Below are positions 1 through 11,200 of a DNA stretch of 64,000 nucleotides, piece after piece; positions within the stretch are counted from its first letter, which is position 1, and every line of letters begins with the position of its first letter. Where the stretch lies: the NCBI RefSeq assembly GCF_029784135.1, contig NC_073746.1, forward strand, positions 8,403,380 to 8,467,379, written 5' to 3'. Origin of the DNA: Toxorhynchites rutilus septentrionalis. Lineage: Eukaryota > Arthropoda > Insecta > Diptera > Culicidae. The notes under the pieces were generated by a model. It did no database searches and was not told where the DNA came from. It saw only the letters and a program-made list of their open reading frames with translations. Made by a program: the position numbers and the translations under genes.

Positions 1-716
1 TTGTCCTGGACGAGATTTCAAGAAAGAACAACGAATTTTAAAACGAATTAATTTTGTGTCGAATTAAAAACGATGGGAAAATGGTATCTGACAACAATCT
101 TGATATTGGAACCTACTTGTCAGAGTGAAGCATTTATTGGATTAAAAACCATTCAACCGTATAAATAATCCTCCGGATCGACGAAGTCATCAAAGCGGAA
201 GCGAAAGATGCTAAGACGGGTGAAACATAACAAACAGGACATAAATCCTTTTGGATTTTGTTGTCGTTGTTTTTTCCTGTCGGACACCAACTGTCTCTGG
301 CGAAAGCCAGAGGAAGGAGTTTAACTCAAAAATGTCAAGACAGAGCAGACAATCGTCCGACTGTCAGACGGTAATCTACTATTGGCGTTACGAATAATTC
401 GTCTCAAGATGTCAAACGTCGACTCACAGTACTCGATATCCGCAACCGCTCAAAAACACTTGGAATTCAGCAAATGCTTCGCGATTTATTTACATTTAGT
501 GGCAGCAAAAATTAGTTAACCACATCACGTCCCGTTGCTTATTAGCAGCAATCGTTCGTCCATTCGTATAGTTGGTAATAATCTCTAAATTGCGGTACGT
601 GATATTGCAAGTAATGTGTAGCAACCGAAGTCTGGAACCGGTCTGGATGGGACATGCATTCGTTCGTGGTCTTCTACCCGCTCTTTAATGGGATGTTTCA
701 TTTCTTCTGGTGCTCA
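1..716. other. Unassigned AT-rich sequence
   Basis: I see no supportable gene, RNA or terminal repeat here. Short ORFs in this interval have no recognisable motifs. It is the left flank of the DD37E transposon, whose TA target site is at 717-718. Confidence 0.5.
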
Positions 717-718
717 TA

Positions 719-1991
719 AAGGGTGTGTCACATCAAATTGCATCACGGAAAAAACGCTGTAGAAATTCGCCCAGTAGACCGATCCTTTTGAAAATTTTAG
801 ACAGTAAAATAAAAACTATTAAACAACTTTTGGCATTTTATTTTTATTCATACTTCGAACCCAAGCCCGTATGCTCGCACCTTCCTCTTTACCCCGTCCA
901 TAAGGTTCTGTACAACGTCAGGTTGTAGTTTTTTTTGAACAGAAATCCATTTTCTCTTGAAGTCCACCTCCGATTTGACAACTTTTGGGTTCTTCCGGAG
1001 GGCCTGCTTCATAATCGCCCAATATTTCACTATTGGGCGAAGCTCCGGCGCGTTGAGCGGGTTCATTTCCTTTGGCGCGAAGGTGACCCCGTTGGCTTCG
1101 TACCACTCCAACACGTCCTTTGAATAGTGGCACGAAGCGAGATCCGGCCAGAAGATGGTCGGGCCCTCGTGCTGCTTCAATAGTGGTAGTAAGCGCTTCT
1201 GTAGGCACTCCTTAAAGTAAAACTGCCCGTTTACCGTGCCGGTCATCACGAAGGGGGCGCTCCGCTTTCCGCAAGAGCAGATCGCTTGCCACACCATGTA
1301 CTTTTTGGCAAACTTGGATAGTTTCTGCTTGCGGATCTCCTCCGGAACGATGAATTTGTCCTCTGCGGAGAAGAACAACAGGCCCGGCAGCTGACGAAAG
1401 TCCGCTTTGACGTAGGTTTCGTCGTCCATTACCAGGCAATGCGGCTTCGTCAGCATTTCGGTGTACAGCTTCCGGGCTCGCGTCTTCCCCACCATGTTTT
1501 GCCTTTCGTCGCGGTTAGGAGCCTTCTGAACCTTGTATGTACGCAGGCCCTCCCGCTGCTTGGTCCGCTGGACGAATGAACTTGACAAATTCAGCTTATT
1601 GGCGACATCCCGGACCGCTTGTGATCTTTTTCACTGACGGAGCATCCATTTTTGCCGTTCTTCACCTTCCGGTCGATGGTTAGGTTCTCGAAGTATCGTT
1701 TTAGTACTCTGCAGACCGTGGATTGGACGATTCCCAGCATCTTACCGATGTCCCGATGTGACAACTCCGGATTCTCGAAATGAGTGCACAGGATTAATTC
1801 ACGACGCTGTTTTTCGTTCGACGACATTTTTTCACATTTACGAAAAAAATTGACATTTGCAGATGAGCAAGCATGGCCAACGTGATCTATACACTCTTAT
1901 CTGATTATAAGCGAAAGCTGAAGATATAATTCCTAAAAATTAAATTTCTACAGCGTTTTTTCCGTGATGCAATTTGATGTGACACACCCTT
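719..1991 (-). mobile_element. ITmD37E-type (DD37E) Tc1/mariner transposon, copy 1
   Basis: The element is bounded by inverted repeats of about 49 bp that begin AAGGGTGTGTCACATC, with TA on both sides (717-718 and 1992-1993), the target duplication expected of the IS630-Tc1-mariner superfamily. Two further copies with the same termini lie at 28267-29564 and 49856-51152. This copy is about 25 bp shorter than the others, mainly through a 37-bp deletion near 1617 that is partly offset by extra bases near 1850. The transposase is on the minus strand and is broken. Mosquito DD37E elements are an established family; the family name here rests on my count of residue spacing. Confidence 0.93.
848..1827 (-). 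pseudogene. DD37E transposase, frameshifted and catalytically mutated
   Basis: The transposase would cut and rejoin the element ends in the nucleus. The N-terminal helix-turn-helix part is read from 1827 to about 1591 and the catalytic part from 1588 to 848 in another frame. Compared with copy 2, 37 bp are missing near 1617, which causes the frame change. The second catalytic aspartate is kept (FWPDLAS). The third catalytic residue, glutamate in the PIEKYW block of the other copies, is valine here (PIVKYW), so even a repaired frame would lack the DDE triad. The C-terminal half is otherwise colinear with the 338-residue protein of copy 2. Confidence 0.9.
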
Positions 1992-1993
1992 TA

Positions 1994-3881
1994 GCTGGAG
2001 ATTGTGCACCCATAGTGGATTGCACACGCTGGGAGATGAAACTAGGATGTATGCTTTTTTTTTCCTAGATTTCGCAACGCATCATTACTGCCGTCGTCAT
2101 TTCGAATGCGATGCAACGTCACCCAGTCAAACTTTGTAACGTGATGTGCATTCGTTTGGTTTTCCGTCTATCCCTGATGGCAAATGAGATGTATGGCAGA
2201 GTTCGGAATTGGGAATCCGCACCAATGATGCCATGAATGGCATCCGGAGTAACATAGTCTGTTATTACCTTCTTGGTGATGTGGATTTATGAGGTTGACG
2301 GTAATCGGAAGTTATCCAGAACCAAGTAAATATTTTTTTTTCTCAACGCTGCAGTTTTGATTGACCGTAATTTCTGCTGTTGAGGAAGACTTTCTTAATG
2401 TAAAACTGCTCGTTAGACTTGTTCTGTTGAATTTTCTATCCTAACTGGTAGAATATGTGACATGAATGTTATCTTTCTCAGAATTTTTAATATTGTCGAC
2501 TGAAACGTTTGTTTAATGTATAGATAACTTAAGCAATGGACATTATCGTCTCTTCAACTAATCATCATCATCTGTTGCTGTTGCTTGGCTCCTGCTTCTC
2601 ATTTTTTTCACAAACATGAATCAATGCGACTAGTATGATCATACTGGGGATCATCATGCGTACCATGAATGGCCATAAAAAACCGCTCAACCAGCATTCG
2701 ATAAGCAAAGCTTGATGCCCAGCGGACCACCACTTGGTGAAAGGCTATAAATCCAATTATATAATAATGAGTGGATGCCTCCAGATAACGAACGCTGCAA
2801 TAAAACCACACCCGAAAGGTAAACAGCAACAAAGGTGCTTTCGCAATAAATTTGCAGATGAGCAATTTATGTAAACAATAGCTCCCGAGATATACTAAGA
2901 AGATTCTGATACGGGGCTGGGCTGTCGAGGCCAGCCATCACCGGGCATCGTCCGCTGATCTGAACCCCGAGGGCAAGTTGTTGATTTTCTCAAGTAACAA
3001 TTGTAACCAAGCTGGGGCTACCAATTAACCAATTGACTGCTGGTGGCAGAAGATACACGCTCCAATGCATGCATCGAGTGATTCGGTTGGTCCCTCGGTG
3101 AATATAAGTGAACCTCGCGTGCATGAATGTAATGATGTTCGACAGGCAACAGGGAGGCATGGTATTGTGTTCTCATATTTCTTTACTAACTCCCAAATTA
3201 TTACCGGATTTGTGTACACAAAACTCGACCTATGCTTCTTCATACATTTACCATTGTCCTGGCAACTATCCATCAACACGGAACTCGTATCCGGATGATT
3301 TGCCGAACATATAGGACTTGCAGTGAGACATTCACTGCTGCACTGTTGTGATTACAGACTGCAGCAGATCACGATATTTCTTGCATTCACAGGCATGTAA
3401 TTATTCTCTAAATCTAATTCTCTAATTAATCTAACTGCATCTGGAGGATATAATAGTATTATTCATCACAGGGGTGCTTGAGGACTGCACCTTTAGGACC
3501 GATTTACATCTCAAGACAGCCGCCGTCATGTTCTTCAATGTAGCAAATGGTGCATTTGTTGCAATATGGTGCAAACGCACATTTCTGAATTGAGCTATAA
3601 ACAAGTGAAAGACTATCAATAGGGCGACGCTTCCACTCAAACGAAACATATCACCGGGGTCTTTAATTTGTGTTAGAAAAATAAAGCTTTGTTTTCTAAT
3701 AGTTTTCAAGTTTCAAAGCTTCAAAAACTGAAGTTAAAAATTATCGGTCTCAATCCAAATTTATCAAGTAGAATTTTTATATGAAAAATTATATTCTTTG
3801 TTTAAAGACAACAATATAAAAAGGCAAGTAAATTGAATTCTGAAACAACAATATAAAAAAGGCACGTAAATTGAAATCTGA
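1994..3881. other. Unassigned non-coding stretch
   Basis: No gene or repeat boundary that I can defend. Several overlapping ORFs of 70-90 codons occur near 3025-3314 on both strands with no recognisable domain and no consistent coding character. The stretch ends at the pogo-like MITE whose TA target is at 3882-3883. Confidence 0.4.
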
Positions 3882-3883
3882 TA

Positions 3884-4720
3884 CAGGTCGGACTCGATTA
3901 TCCGGAGTATTGATTTTTTTTTCACTCCGGGGAATCGAGTCAAAACAATTTTGTTTCTTTATTTGTTTTTTTTTTGCATGTATTTTTCGTTTTTTGAAAA
4001 TAAAAGAGGAATTTGATTTTTGATTCATCCCCTTAAAGTCAGAAAACACATTTCTCACATGAAAAAAAAAATAATTTATCCAGATTTTCTTAGGAGGTGA
4101 TAGACAATCATATTTGATGAAAAAAAATCCTCCTACGCATATGTTCGAATTTTAACAATGACAGAGTTACAGACCTTTTTTTGGTTTCGGACTCTGTTGC
4201 TTTAAACTGGCTCTACATTAAAAAATACGCTACGGAAGACGATTCTGATGCTTTGATTTGAAAGATGAGAGAATTTAATTCAGGATATAGTACTGGAACA
4301 GCTAAATTAGTGAATTTCAATAACATTTTGGAAGTAAAACACTTAAAAGTTAATAATTTTTAATGTGTTATTATTAATTTCTTCCTAAAAATTTAAAATT
4401 TATATTAAACTAGATTATTTCTATCAATTAATTCAATTATTCTTTAACCGCTCCACAATTTTTTCTTTGACGCACAACTTCTTAATTTGGCTGCAATATC
4501 GATATAAACAATTCCTAGTGAAAATTCAAGCAAAATCTTCAAAAATCACGATTTTTACCCCACTGTACATGTAATAGCCACTTAAACTTCACCTTGACAT
4601 TGAAAGGGTACATTTCTTCATGAAATAAGCCATATTTGAAATTTAAAAAAAAATCCAAACTGAAAATAAACGAGTCCAAAATTGTATATAATCGAATCAC
4701 ATATAATCGAGTACGACCTG
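3884..4720. mobile_element. pogo-like non-autonomous element (MITE), about 840 bp
   Basis: The left end CAGGTCGGACTCGATTAT and the reverse complement of the right end CAGGTCGTACTCGATTAT match at 17 of 18 positions, and each end is flanked by TA (3882-3883, 4721-4722). Ends of the CAG...CTCGATTATC kind are typical of pogo/Tigger-like elements. No transposase frame is present inside, so it would depend on a transposase from elsewhere. Sub-terminal copies of a GAATCGAGTC motif near both ends may be transposase binding sites; that part is inference. Confidence 0.75.
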
Positions 4721-4978
4721 TACTGTATTCTATTAGTCAAATCATTTCATTTGATACCAATATTGAGAGGGTTGCAAAAAATACATAGTCGACCATTTCG
4801 CGGCGGCGATCTTTCTGCGGCGGCCAAATTGAATTTTTCGAGATCATGGAATACGCCCTTTTATAATGACAGTAGAATGAAATGTATGTTCCAAATTTCA
4901 GATCAATCATTCAACAGGAACGGGGTCAATTTGAATGTGGGACAACGAATTGCCGAATACCCGGCAAGCGTCTTGCTT

Positions 4979-5365
4979 CATGGACAGATCAAAATGCACA
5001 GAGGAATTGATGTAGTCAGGGAAACAAACACGGTTGGGGATATACGAAGAAGGATCAACCTGCATGGAGATGAATTCATGATATGAACTCATGAATCCGG
5101 TGTGAAAATTTAGCTCGATCAGCTGCTCAAAATTTCCGATCACCAATGGGTTCATAACCTTACACCGGATGAGGAACCGAAGAGATAATAAATTGAAGCG
5201 ATCTTTTAGTGGGAGTAGGCCTGCCAAAACCTCGAGACTCATGGTATGCGTTGAGGGCATACATCCCAACGCGATACGGAGACAAAGATACTGAATTCGC
5301 TCGAGTTTAATGAGGTGTGTTTTGGCAGCTGATTGAAGGAGAGAACGATGTCCGCGATATGAATT
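4979..5365 (-). pseudogene. I-clade LINE ORF2 fragment (between RT and RNase H)
   Basis: The minus-strand frame reads the segment between reverse transcriptase and RNase H, with the recognisable blocks LERIQYLCLRIALGCM and SLEVLAG. It is closely similar to the LINE copies at 40099-43824 and 61366-63463. Neither end of the element is present. The similarity begins near 5365, where a small internal deletion removes the codons around the VMEYGSF block, and stops near FDLSMK at about 4985. No catalytic residue lies in this piece. Confidence 0.85.
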
Positions 5366-5573
5366 GAGGAACTGGGCTGAGTGCTTCAACAAGGTGCTCC
5401 GTGATCCACACAATCTACCTGAATTCGCCACCCATGTAGGGATTGTAAACCGGTTCTACCGTTACCGGTTTTACGGGTAATACCGGGTCATTCTTCATTA
5501 CTGAATTACCGATAATTTTGCAATCAATAACCGGTAATTTCTGTAATTTTCATTTTTACACCATAAATTATAT

Positions 5574-5930
5574 TTGCCTTTACGCCGCTTCAAAACATTA
5601 CCGAAGAATCAAAATAAGATGAAAAACACAACTGCGTCGATTTTACGACCTCCAAACTTCAGTTCAGCGATGAAGGAGTTGGTTTATGCCCTTGAACCAG
5701 TTCTGGTCGCTGTTGAATTGCTATGTCGGAAGAACCGCACCCTTTATGGAGCTGACGTCGGATTGCAATTTATGCTAGAACAGCTATTGGAGCAACCATC
5801 AGAAATTTCGAAACAGCTACTTGAAGCCCTGATTGCAGTAAAATGTTTCGTATATGCAGATTTGTTCGCGTATATTAACACGTTGATCCCCCAATATTTT
5901 TCGCTACGCGTTCCATTCAGCTCGCATTAA
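5574..5930 (+). pseudogene. Probable hAT-superfamily transposase fragment
   Basis: From about 5619 the frame reads a segment with ALEPVLVAVELLCRKNRTLY followed by ADVGLQFMLEQLLEQ and a helical stretch. This pattern resembles the middle of hAT transposases, where an ALEP..xAVExLCRR block precedes a leucine-rich helix. The frame is only 118 codons, with no dimerisation domain and no catalytic glutamate seen, and no 8-bp target duplication found. It could be a scrap of a hAT element or of a domesticated relative. The assignment is from pattern memory and should be treated as tentative. Confidence 0.45.
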
Positions 5931-6301
5931 GAGCGTTTGCACAATATGAGTATCGGTCCTCTCTTCCAAAGATAATTATTGTATAGAAAGAAAATAGTCA
6001 GGAATTCGACTAGAAAGCAGTCACATCACATATCGTAAAACATTCGAAAACAAACCATGTGCTTTTCTATTTCCTTATTTTGTAACTGTCAGTCCCAGTG
6101 ATCAACGTTTTTCTAACGAAACTCATCGTCAATCCCTAAGGTCCGACACGGGGCTCAACGTGTTAATAATCATTCTGCTCGTGCTCATGACAAGACTGAT
6201 GATAACTTTGGCGTCTTCTATCAAATAATACGGACTGTATTGATCAAGCAGGCATTTTAAATTGTTCGTGACTTGATGAAATTTGACGATTATGGTATTA
6301 A
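5931..6301. other. Unassigned spacer before the R4-like LINE
   Basis: No feature identified. The frame of the R4-like LINE fragment is open only from 6302, just after an in-frame TAA at 6299-6301, so its degraded upstream part may extend into this stretch. Confidence 0.35.
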
Positions 6302-6426
6302 TTTAGTAGCCGGACAACAGGAGAGAAAAATCCACTGGACGATGCAGAACCTGCAGAACAGTTGAGCATCGAGAAAAAACTTGAACGACGATCGCAGCAA
6401 ACAAAAGGTATCAACTTCCAACTCAT
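6302..6426 (+). pseudogene. R4/Dong-like LINE, 5' piece of interrupted coding region
   Basis: The frame reads GEKNPLDDAEPAEQLSIEKK and runs into INFQL exactly at the target duplication 6413-6426. The same codons resume after the I-clade LINE at 11587, where the frame continues as NFQLMLNDYKRIYPW. The reading frame is therefore colinear across the insertion. This shows that the host of the insertion was itself a retrotransposon coding region. The piece lies upstream of the reverse transcriptase core. Confidence 0.72.
6413..6426. repeat. Target-site duplication of the I-clade LINE, left copy
   Basis: AACTTCCAACTCAT is repeated exactly at 11587-11600, immediately after the A-rich tail of the LINE. 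A 14-bp duplication is in the normal range for LINE insertion by target-primed reverse transcription. Confidence 0.88.
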
Positions 6427-6909
6427 ACATCAGCAAGCCGTGGAATAAAGGTGACGTATAATTTTCATCATAACGAATATTGCAGATTTTCTTTGTGACT
6501 TTTTCTTGTAAGCCATTTCAGTGTTTGAAAGACTATTTCCGGAAGAAGTTGTGTACTTCCCGCTGTTTTGACCCTCGGAGCAGAATTTCTGAAGATATTC
6601 AATATTCAAAACTTTTTTTGACGGAATTTCGAAAGAAGCCGGAATTATTTTTCAAGTGTTTTTTGGAGTGTGAAGCTTCCATTGGACCCGCTTCAAGGAT
6701 TTTAGAAGTTCTCTGACATTCATCTAGATACATTTAAGATAAGTTTTCGTTTTATTTTTCTTTCACGCATACGTATACATATACATATACATACACATAT
6801 TTCATTTTATTTTATTTATTTATTTATTTTCTTTTTTAATTTTATCATTTAATATTTGCGTGTTCTAAAAAATCTTCTCTCTCATTTTTACGACTTTTTT
6901 TTTTGAAAA

Positions 6910-8322
6910 ATGGAGAGTAATGAACCCTCCGATGCTGAAATGAGGGTCTCAGACCCTCCTCCAGATGGTTTAACGGTTTCTCTAGGAAAAAAACAAAAAC
7001 AATCGCAGTCAAACTCTTCGTCTGTACCAAATAGTGACTCTGTTCTCCGCTCTTCGACACAATCTCTGCCTAACTCTGCTCAACTTCCACGTATTAGACA
7101 ATACCAGAACGCCCCGGCATCATCGAAAAACCGTTGGGTGGTATTCTTCCGTCCAAAAGGGAAACCTCTAAGAGTATCTCAAATTTGCAAAGACCTGACG
7201 TCTAACTACTCAGGTGTCTTAGAAATGACGAAAGTCAATAAAGATAAACTTCGTGTTGTGCTCTCAAATTACAAAGATGCTAACGCGATAGTGAAAAACT
7301 CTTTGTTCACTAATGAATATAGAGTTTATATTCCGGCTCACATTGTTGAAATCGATGGTGTAGTTACGGAAAAATCTCTTCAACTTCAAGATTTTGTAAA
7401 AGCTAAGGGTATCTTTCACAATGCAAATATTCCACATATTAAAGTTTTGGAGGTGAGATCTCTGAACTCTTTGATATCTGAGGGTACAGAAAAAAAGTAT
7501 TATCCATCTGGCTCTTTCAGAATTTCCTTCGAAGGCACAGCACTCCCAATTTATGTGCTTATCGACAAACTTCGTCTTCCAGTTCGGTTATATACCCCTA
7601 AAATAATGACTTGCCTAAATTGCAATCAGTTAGGTCACACTATATCCTACTGTTGTAATAAAACGAAATGCTCAAAATGTGGTGACGACCATGACGAAGT
7701 CACTTGTAACAAAGATGCTGATAAATGTATCTTTTGTGGAGATGTTCCTCATACAATTAAGGATTGTCCGAAATACAAATTACGTTCGATGAAACTCAAG
7801 CAATCACTTAAGGATCGTTCTAATCGATCCTTCGCTGATATGCTCAAGGCAGCTCCACCTCAGGTACCCGAGGCTTCAGAAAATCCTTTCTCTGTTTTAT
7901 CAGAGGATGATGATTCGGATTCTCAATTTGATCCAGTAATCACAGGAAGAGTCAGGAAGAGGAAAATTGCTTCTTCCTCTAAGCCATCTAAAAAAAGAGG
8001 ATTGATCTCTAACAAGCCAGAATCTTCAAATTATTCTGCTCTACCCAAGAATAACCCTCCTGGTTGGAGATCTTCAAATTATGATGTTCATTTCCCTGAA
8101 TTGTCAAGCCATTCTCAATTTACTTCTCAATCGGTTCCTGATCCCTCATCTTTTTCAGGAGGTATTTCCTTTTCATCAATTGTTCAATGGATTCTTGATT
8201 TTTTCGGAATATCAGATTCAATGAAAGGTATCATTTTTGCTTGGCTTCCTTCTATCAGCCAGATAGCTAAACAAATGACTTCAAAGTGGCCCCTCCTCTC
8301 GTTCATTAATTTCGATGTCTAA
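6910..8322 (+). CDS. LINE ORF1, gag-like nucleic-acid-binding protein with three zinc knuckles
   Basis: This 470-residue protein would bind the LINE RNA and form the ribonucleoprotein particle. Three knuckles follow one another: CLNCNQLGHTISYC from residue 235 (CX2CX4HX4C), CSKCGDDHDEVTC from 254 (CX2CX3HX4C) and CIFCGDVPHTIKDC from 273 (CX2CX4HX4C). The first 75 residues are acidic and serine/glutamine-rich. Residues 300-400 are basic and serine-rich and include KKR clusters. A hydrophobic tail (FSSIVQWILDFFGI) near the C-terminus resembles the tail of the related ORF1 fragment at 43503-43820. The start is the first ATG after a long T-rich leader. The frame is undamaged. Confidence 0.88.
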   Translation: MESNEPSDAEMRVSDPPPDGLTVSLGKKQKQSQSNSSSVPNSDSVLRSSTQSLPNSAQLPRIRQYQNAPASSKNRWVVFFRPKGKPLRVSQICKDLTSNYSGVLEMTKVNKDKLRVVLSNYKDANAIVKNSLFTNEYRVYIPAHIVEIDGVVTEKSLQLQDFVKAKGIFHNANIPHIKVLEVRSLNSLISEGTEKKYYPSGSFRISFEGTALPIYVLIDKLRLPVRLYTPKIMTCLNCNQLGHTISYCCNKTKCSKCGDDHDEVTCNKDADKCIFCGDVPHTIKDCPKYKLRSMKLKQSLKDRSNRSFADMLKAAPPQVPEASENPFSVLSEDDDSDSQFDPVITGRVRKRKIASSSKPSKKRGLISNKPESSNYSALPKNNPPGWRSSNYDVHFPELSSHSQFTSQSVPDPSSFSGGISFSSIVQWILDFFGISDSMKGIIFAWLPSISQIAKQMTSKWPLLSFINFDV

Positions 8323-11200
8323 TTTATTGGACGATTCAGGTAAATCCTCTATTTTGCAGTGGAATTGTAGAAGTATTCTTCCTAAACTTGATTCTTTCAA
8401 GCAAATGCTCCATTTTTTGAATTGTGATGCGTTTACTCTTTCTGAAACATGGCTTCGTTCGGACAATGTGTTAAACATCCATACTTTTAATATTATCCGT
8501 TTAGACCGCGATGATTGCTATGGAAGAGTTCTCATAGGTATTAAAAAATGCTACCCATTTTACAGGATTCCCCTGCCTTTAGTCTCAGGAATTGAAATTC
8601 TAGCGTGTCAGGTACGTATCAAGGGTAAAGATTTATGCATTGCTTCTATTTATATTCCTCCAAGAACTATGCTTAATTATAGAAATCTTGTGAATATAGT
8701 TGAACTTTTACCGCAACCTAATCTTATTTTGGGAGATTTCAACTCTCATGGAATTGGATGGGGTGAGTCTTTTGATGATCGAAGGGCCGATTTGATTTAT
8801 GATCTTTGTGAGGACTTCAACATGGCAATTTTGAATACAGGTGATGTAACAAGAATTGCTCCATCTTCAGGCCGCACTAGTTGCTTAGATTTGTCCCTGT
8901 GTTCTTCCTCTTTTTCTTTAGATTGTAATTGGAATGTCATCCAAGATCCACATGGAAGTGATCATTTGCCAATCACTATTTCCATTTCAAATAATTCAAA
9001 ATCGTCTGAAACAACAAATATTCAGCATGATTTATCTAGAAACATTGATTGGAAGAGATTCTCTTCAATTATTTCAGAATCGGTGGCATTAGTTCATGAG
9101 TTACCCCCGCTGGAAGAATATAATTTTCTAACTGGTTTAATTCTTGACAGTGCTATTGATGCTCAGACGAAGCGCTTTCCTGGTAATTCGTTTCGTAGAC
9201 GTCCTCCTAATCTATGGTGGGACCAAGAATGTACAAATCTCTATAAAGATAAATCGAATGCGTTCAAGGATTGGCGAAAATTGGGCACCCGTGAACGTTA
9301 TGATAACTACATTTATCTGGAGCGTAAATTCAAAAGCTTCATTAAAGCTAAAAAGAGAGGCTATTGGCGTCATTTTGTAAATGGGCTTTCACGAGAGACT
9401 TCCTTGAGCACTCTTTGGAGAGTTGCCAGACAAATGAGATATTCATCTTCATCATCAGAAGTTGAATATTCAGAAAGGTGGATTTTTGACTTTGCCAAGG
9501 AGATATGTCCAGACTCTGCCCCCGCACCTTCTCCCTTCTTAGAGGCATCTGATGATGTTGAGCCTCCGTTCAGTATGACTGAATTTTCTCTTGCCCTTCT
9601 TTCTTGCAACAACACGGCTCCAGGGTCAGATAGGATCAAATTTAATTTGTTGAAAAATCTACCTGATAATGCGAAGAGACGTTTGTTGAAACTGTTCAAT
9701 GCTTTCCTTGAACAGAATATTGTTCCGCATGACTCCAAAGGAACATGGGGTAAACACATAGGCTACTTGAAACAAAAATGTCAGAAAAGAATAAATTTTC
9801 TTCGATCCATAACAGGAACTTGGTGGGGAGCTCATCCTGAGGATTTGATTAGGTTGTATAAAACAACCATTTTATCTGTTATGGAGTATGGTAGTTTTTG
9901 CTTCAGGTCCGCTGCCTGTACCCATATTTTGCATCTGGAAAGGATTCAATATCGCTGTTTGCGTATTGCTCTAGGATGTATGCAGTCAACACATACAATG
10001 AGCCTAGAAATTCTAGCTGGCATACTTCCTCTTTCCGTACGTTTTTTCGAGTTATCTTTCCGTTTTTTAATACGGTGTGAAACACTTAATCCGAAGGTGA
10101 TAGCAAACTTAGAAAAAATGTTGAACTCAGGCGTTCGATCTAGGCGAATGTCTCTATATCATGAATTTATGACTTTGGAAAGTCCATCTGCTTTATCTGT
10201 TTTCCAGATCATTCCTTCAATTTTGTTCAATTCCTCTATCACTATTGACCTGTCAATGAAGGATAATGTGCATAATATTTCAGATGATCTCCGCCATTTA
10301 GTTATACCTGCGATATTCCTGTCAAGGTATAAACATATTGACCCAACCAAATCTTTTTTTACTGATGGATATTGTCTTAATGGATCCACAGGCTTTGGTA
10401 TATTCAATATCAACTTCTTCATTTTTCGTAGACTTAGTTTACCTTGTTCGGTGTTTGTTGCAGAATTGGCTGCAATGTACATGGCCTTACTCCATATTCA
10501 GACCTTGGCCCCAGATCACTTTTTCATTTTTTCTGATAGTCTCAGCTCTTTAGAGGTACTCCGTTCAGTGAGAACTAGATATACGTCGTATTTCTTATCT
10601 GAAATCCATCAACTTTTAAGTGCTCTGATTACTAGTTCATTTAATATCACTTTCGTATGGATTCCGTCTCATTGTTCGATACCTGGAAATGAGAAAGCAG
10701 ATTTTCTTGCTAAGAAGGGCACTATGGAAGTAGACTTATTCTATAGGCCTATTACTTTCGATGAAAATCTTCATTTTCCTCGTGAACGGGCACTTGTATC
10801 TTGGCAGTCAAGTTGGAATAGTAGTGATAAAGGCCGATGGCTATATTCTATCATTCCTAGGGTTTCTCTCAAACCATGGTTTAAAGGATATAATTTTTCT
10901 CGTGATTTTATACGGGTAGTGTGCAGACTCATGTCTAACCATTATTCTTCGAATGCACATCTTTTTCGAATTAACATCAGTGATAGTAACCTATGCGTGT
11001 GTGGTATAGGATATCAGGATATTGATCATATTGTGTGGTTTTGTTCTGAGTTTCAAAATGACAGGTTATCTTTAATAGAAAATTTTCGCAATAAGGGAAT
11101 GCCACCTAATTTTCCGATTCGCGACGTTCTGGCTACTCGTAATATTGATGCTATTTCTTTAATTTATGATTTTCTCAAATCCATACACTTTCAAATATGA
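8315..11200 (+). CDS. LINE ORF2: endonuclease and RNase H, polymerase core deleted
   Basis: The 961-residue frame starts at an ATG that overlaps the ORF1 stop in ATGTCTAA, which suggests reinitiation. The APE-type endonuclease spans about residues 8-225, with LSETW, LILGDFNSHG and GSDHLPI. The RT N-terminal block TAPGSDRIKFNLLKNL is present near residue 435. At about residue 472 the frame jumps from NIVPHDS to KGTWGKHIGYL; the related copies show that the fingers and palm, including the YADD motif, lie between these blocks. RNase H has D684, E717, D741 and D796, so its catalytic set is complete. A CX1CX8HX4C-like motif (CVCGIGYQDIDHIVWFC) lies near 893. The protein cannot reverse transcribe but remains one open frame. 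Confidence 0.9.
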   Translation: MSNLLDDSGKSSILQWNCRSILPKLDSFKQMLHFLNCDAFTLSETWLRSDNVLNIHTFNIIRLDRDDCYGRVLIGIKKCYPFYRIPLPLVSGIEILACQVRIKGKDLCIASIYIPPRTMLNYRNLVNIVELLPQPNLILGDFNSHGIGWGESFDDRRADLIYDLCEDFNMAILNTGDVTRIAPSSGRTSCLDLSLCSSSFSLDCNWNVIQDPHGSDHLPITISISNNSKSSETTNIQHDLSRNIDWKRFSSIISESVALVHELPPLEEYNFLTGLILDSAIDAQTKRFPGNSFRRRPPNLWWDQECTNLYKDKSNAFKDWRKLGTRERYDNYIYLERKFKSFIKAKKRGYWRHFVNGLSRETSLSTLWRVARQMRYSSSSSEVEYSERWIFDFAKEICPDSAPAPSPFLEASDDVEPPFSMTEFSLALLSCNNTAPGSDRIKFNLLKNLPDNAKRRLLKLFNAFLEQNIVPHDSKGTWGKHIGYLKQKCQKRINFLRSITGTWWGAHPEDLIRLYKTTILSVMEYGSFCFRSAACTHILHLERIQYRCLRIALGCMQSTHTMSLEILAGILPLSVRFFELSFRFLIRCETLNPKVIANLEKMLNSGVRSRRMSLYHEFMTLESPSALSVFQIIPSILFNSSITIDLSMKDNVHNISDDLRHLVIPAIFLSRYKHIDPTKSFFTDGYCLNGSTGFGIFNINFFIFRRLSLPCSVFVAELAAMYMALLHIQTLAPDHFFIFSDSLSSLEVLRSVRTRYTSYFLSEIHQLLSALITSSFNITFVWIPSHCSIPGNEKADFLAKKGTMEVDLFYRPITFDENLHFPRERALVSWQSSWNSSDKGRWLYSIIPRVSLKPWFKGYNFSRDFIRVVCRLMSNHYSSNAHLFRINISDSNLCVCGIGYQDIDHIVWFCSEFQNDRLSLIENFRNKGMPPNFPIRDVLATRNIDAISLIYDFLKSIHFQI

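Noticed and set aside
918..1439. ORFs reading MPTEALTTTIEAARG and MPGNGRRNLRQSGL, also present in copies 2 and 3
   Set aside because: They are other frames of the DD37E transposase, conserved only because the DNA is conserved.
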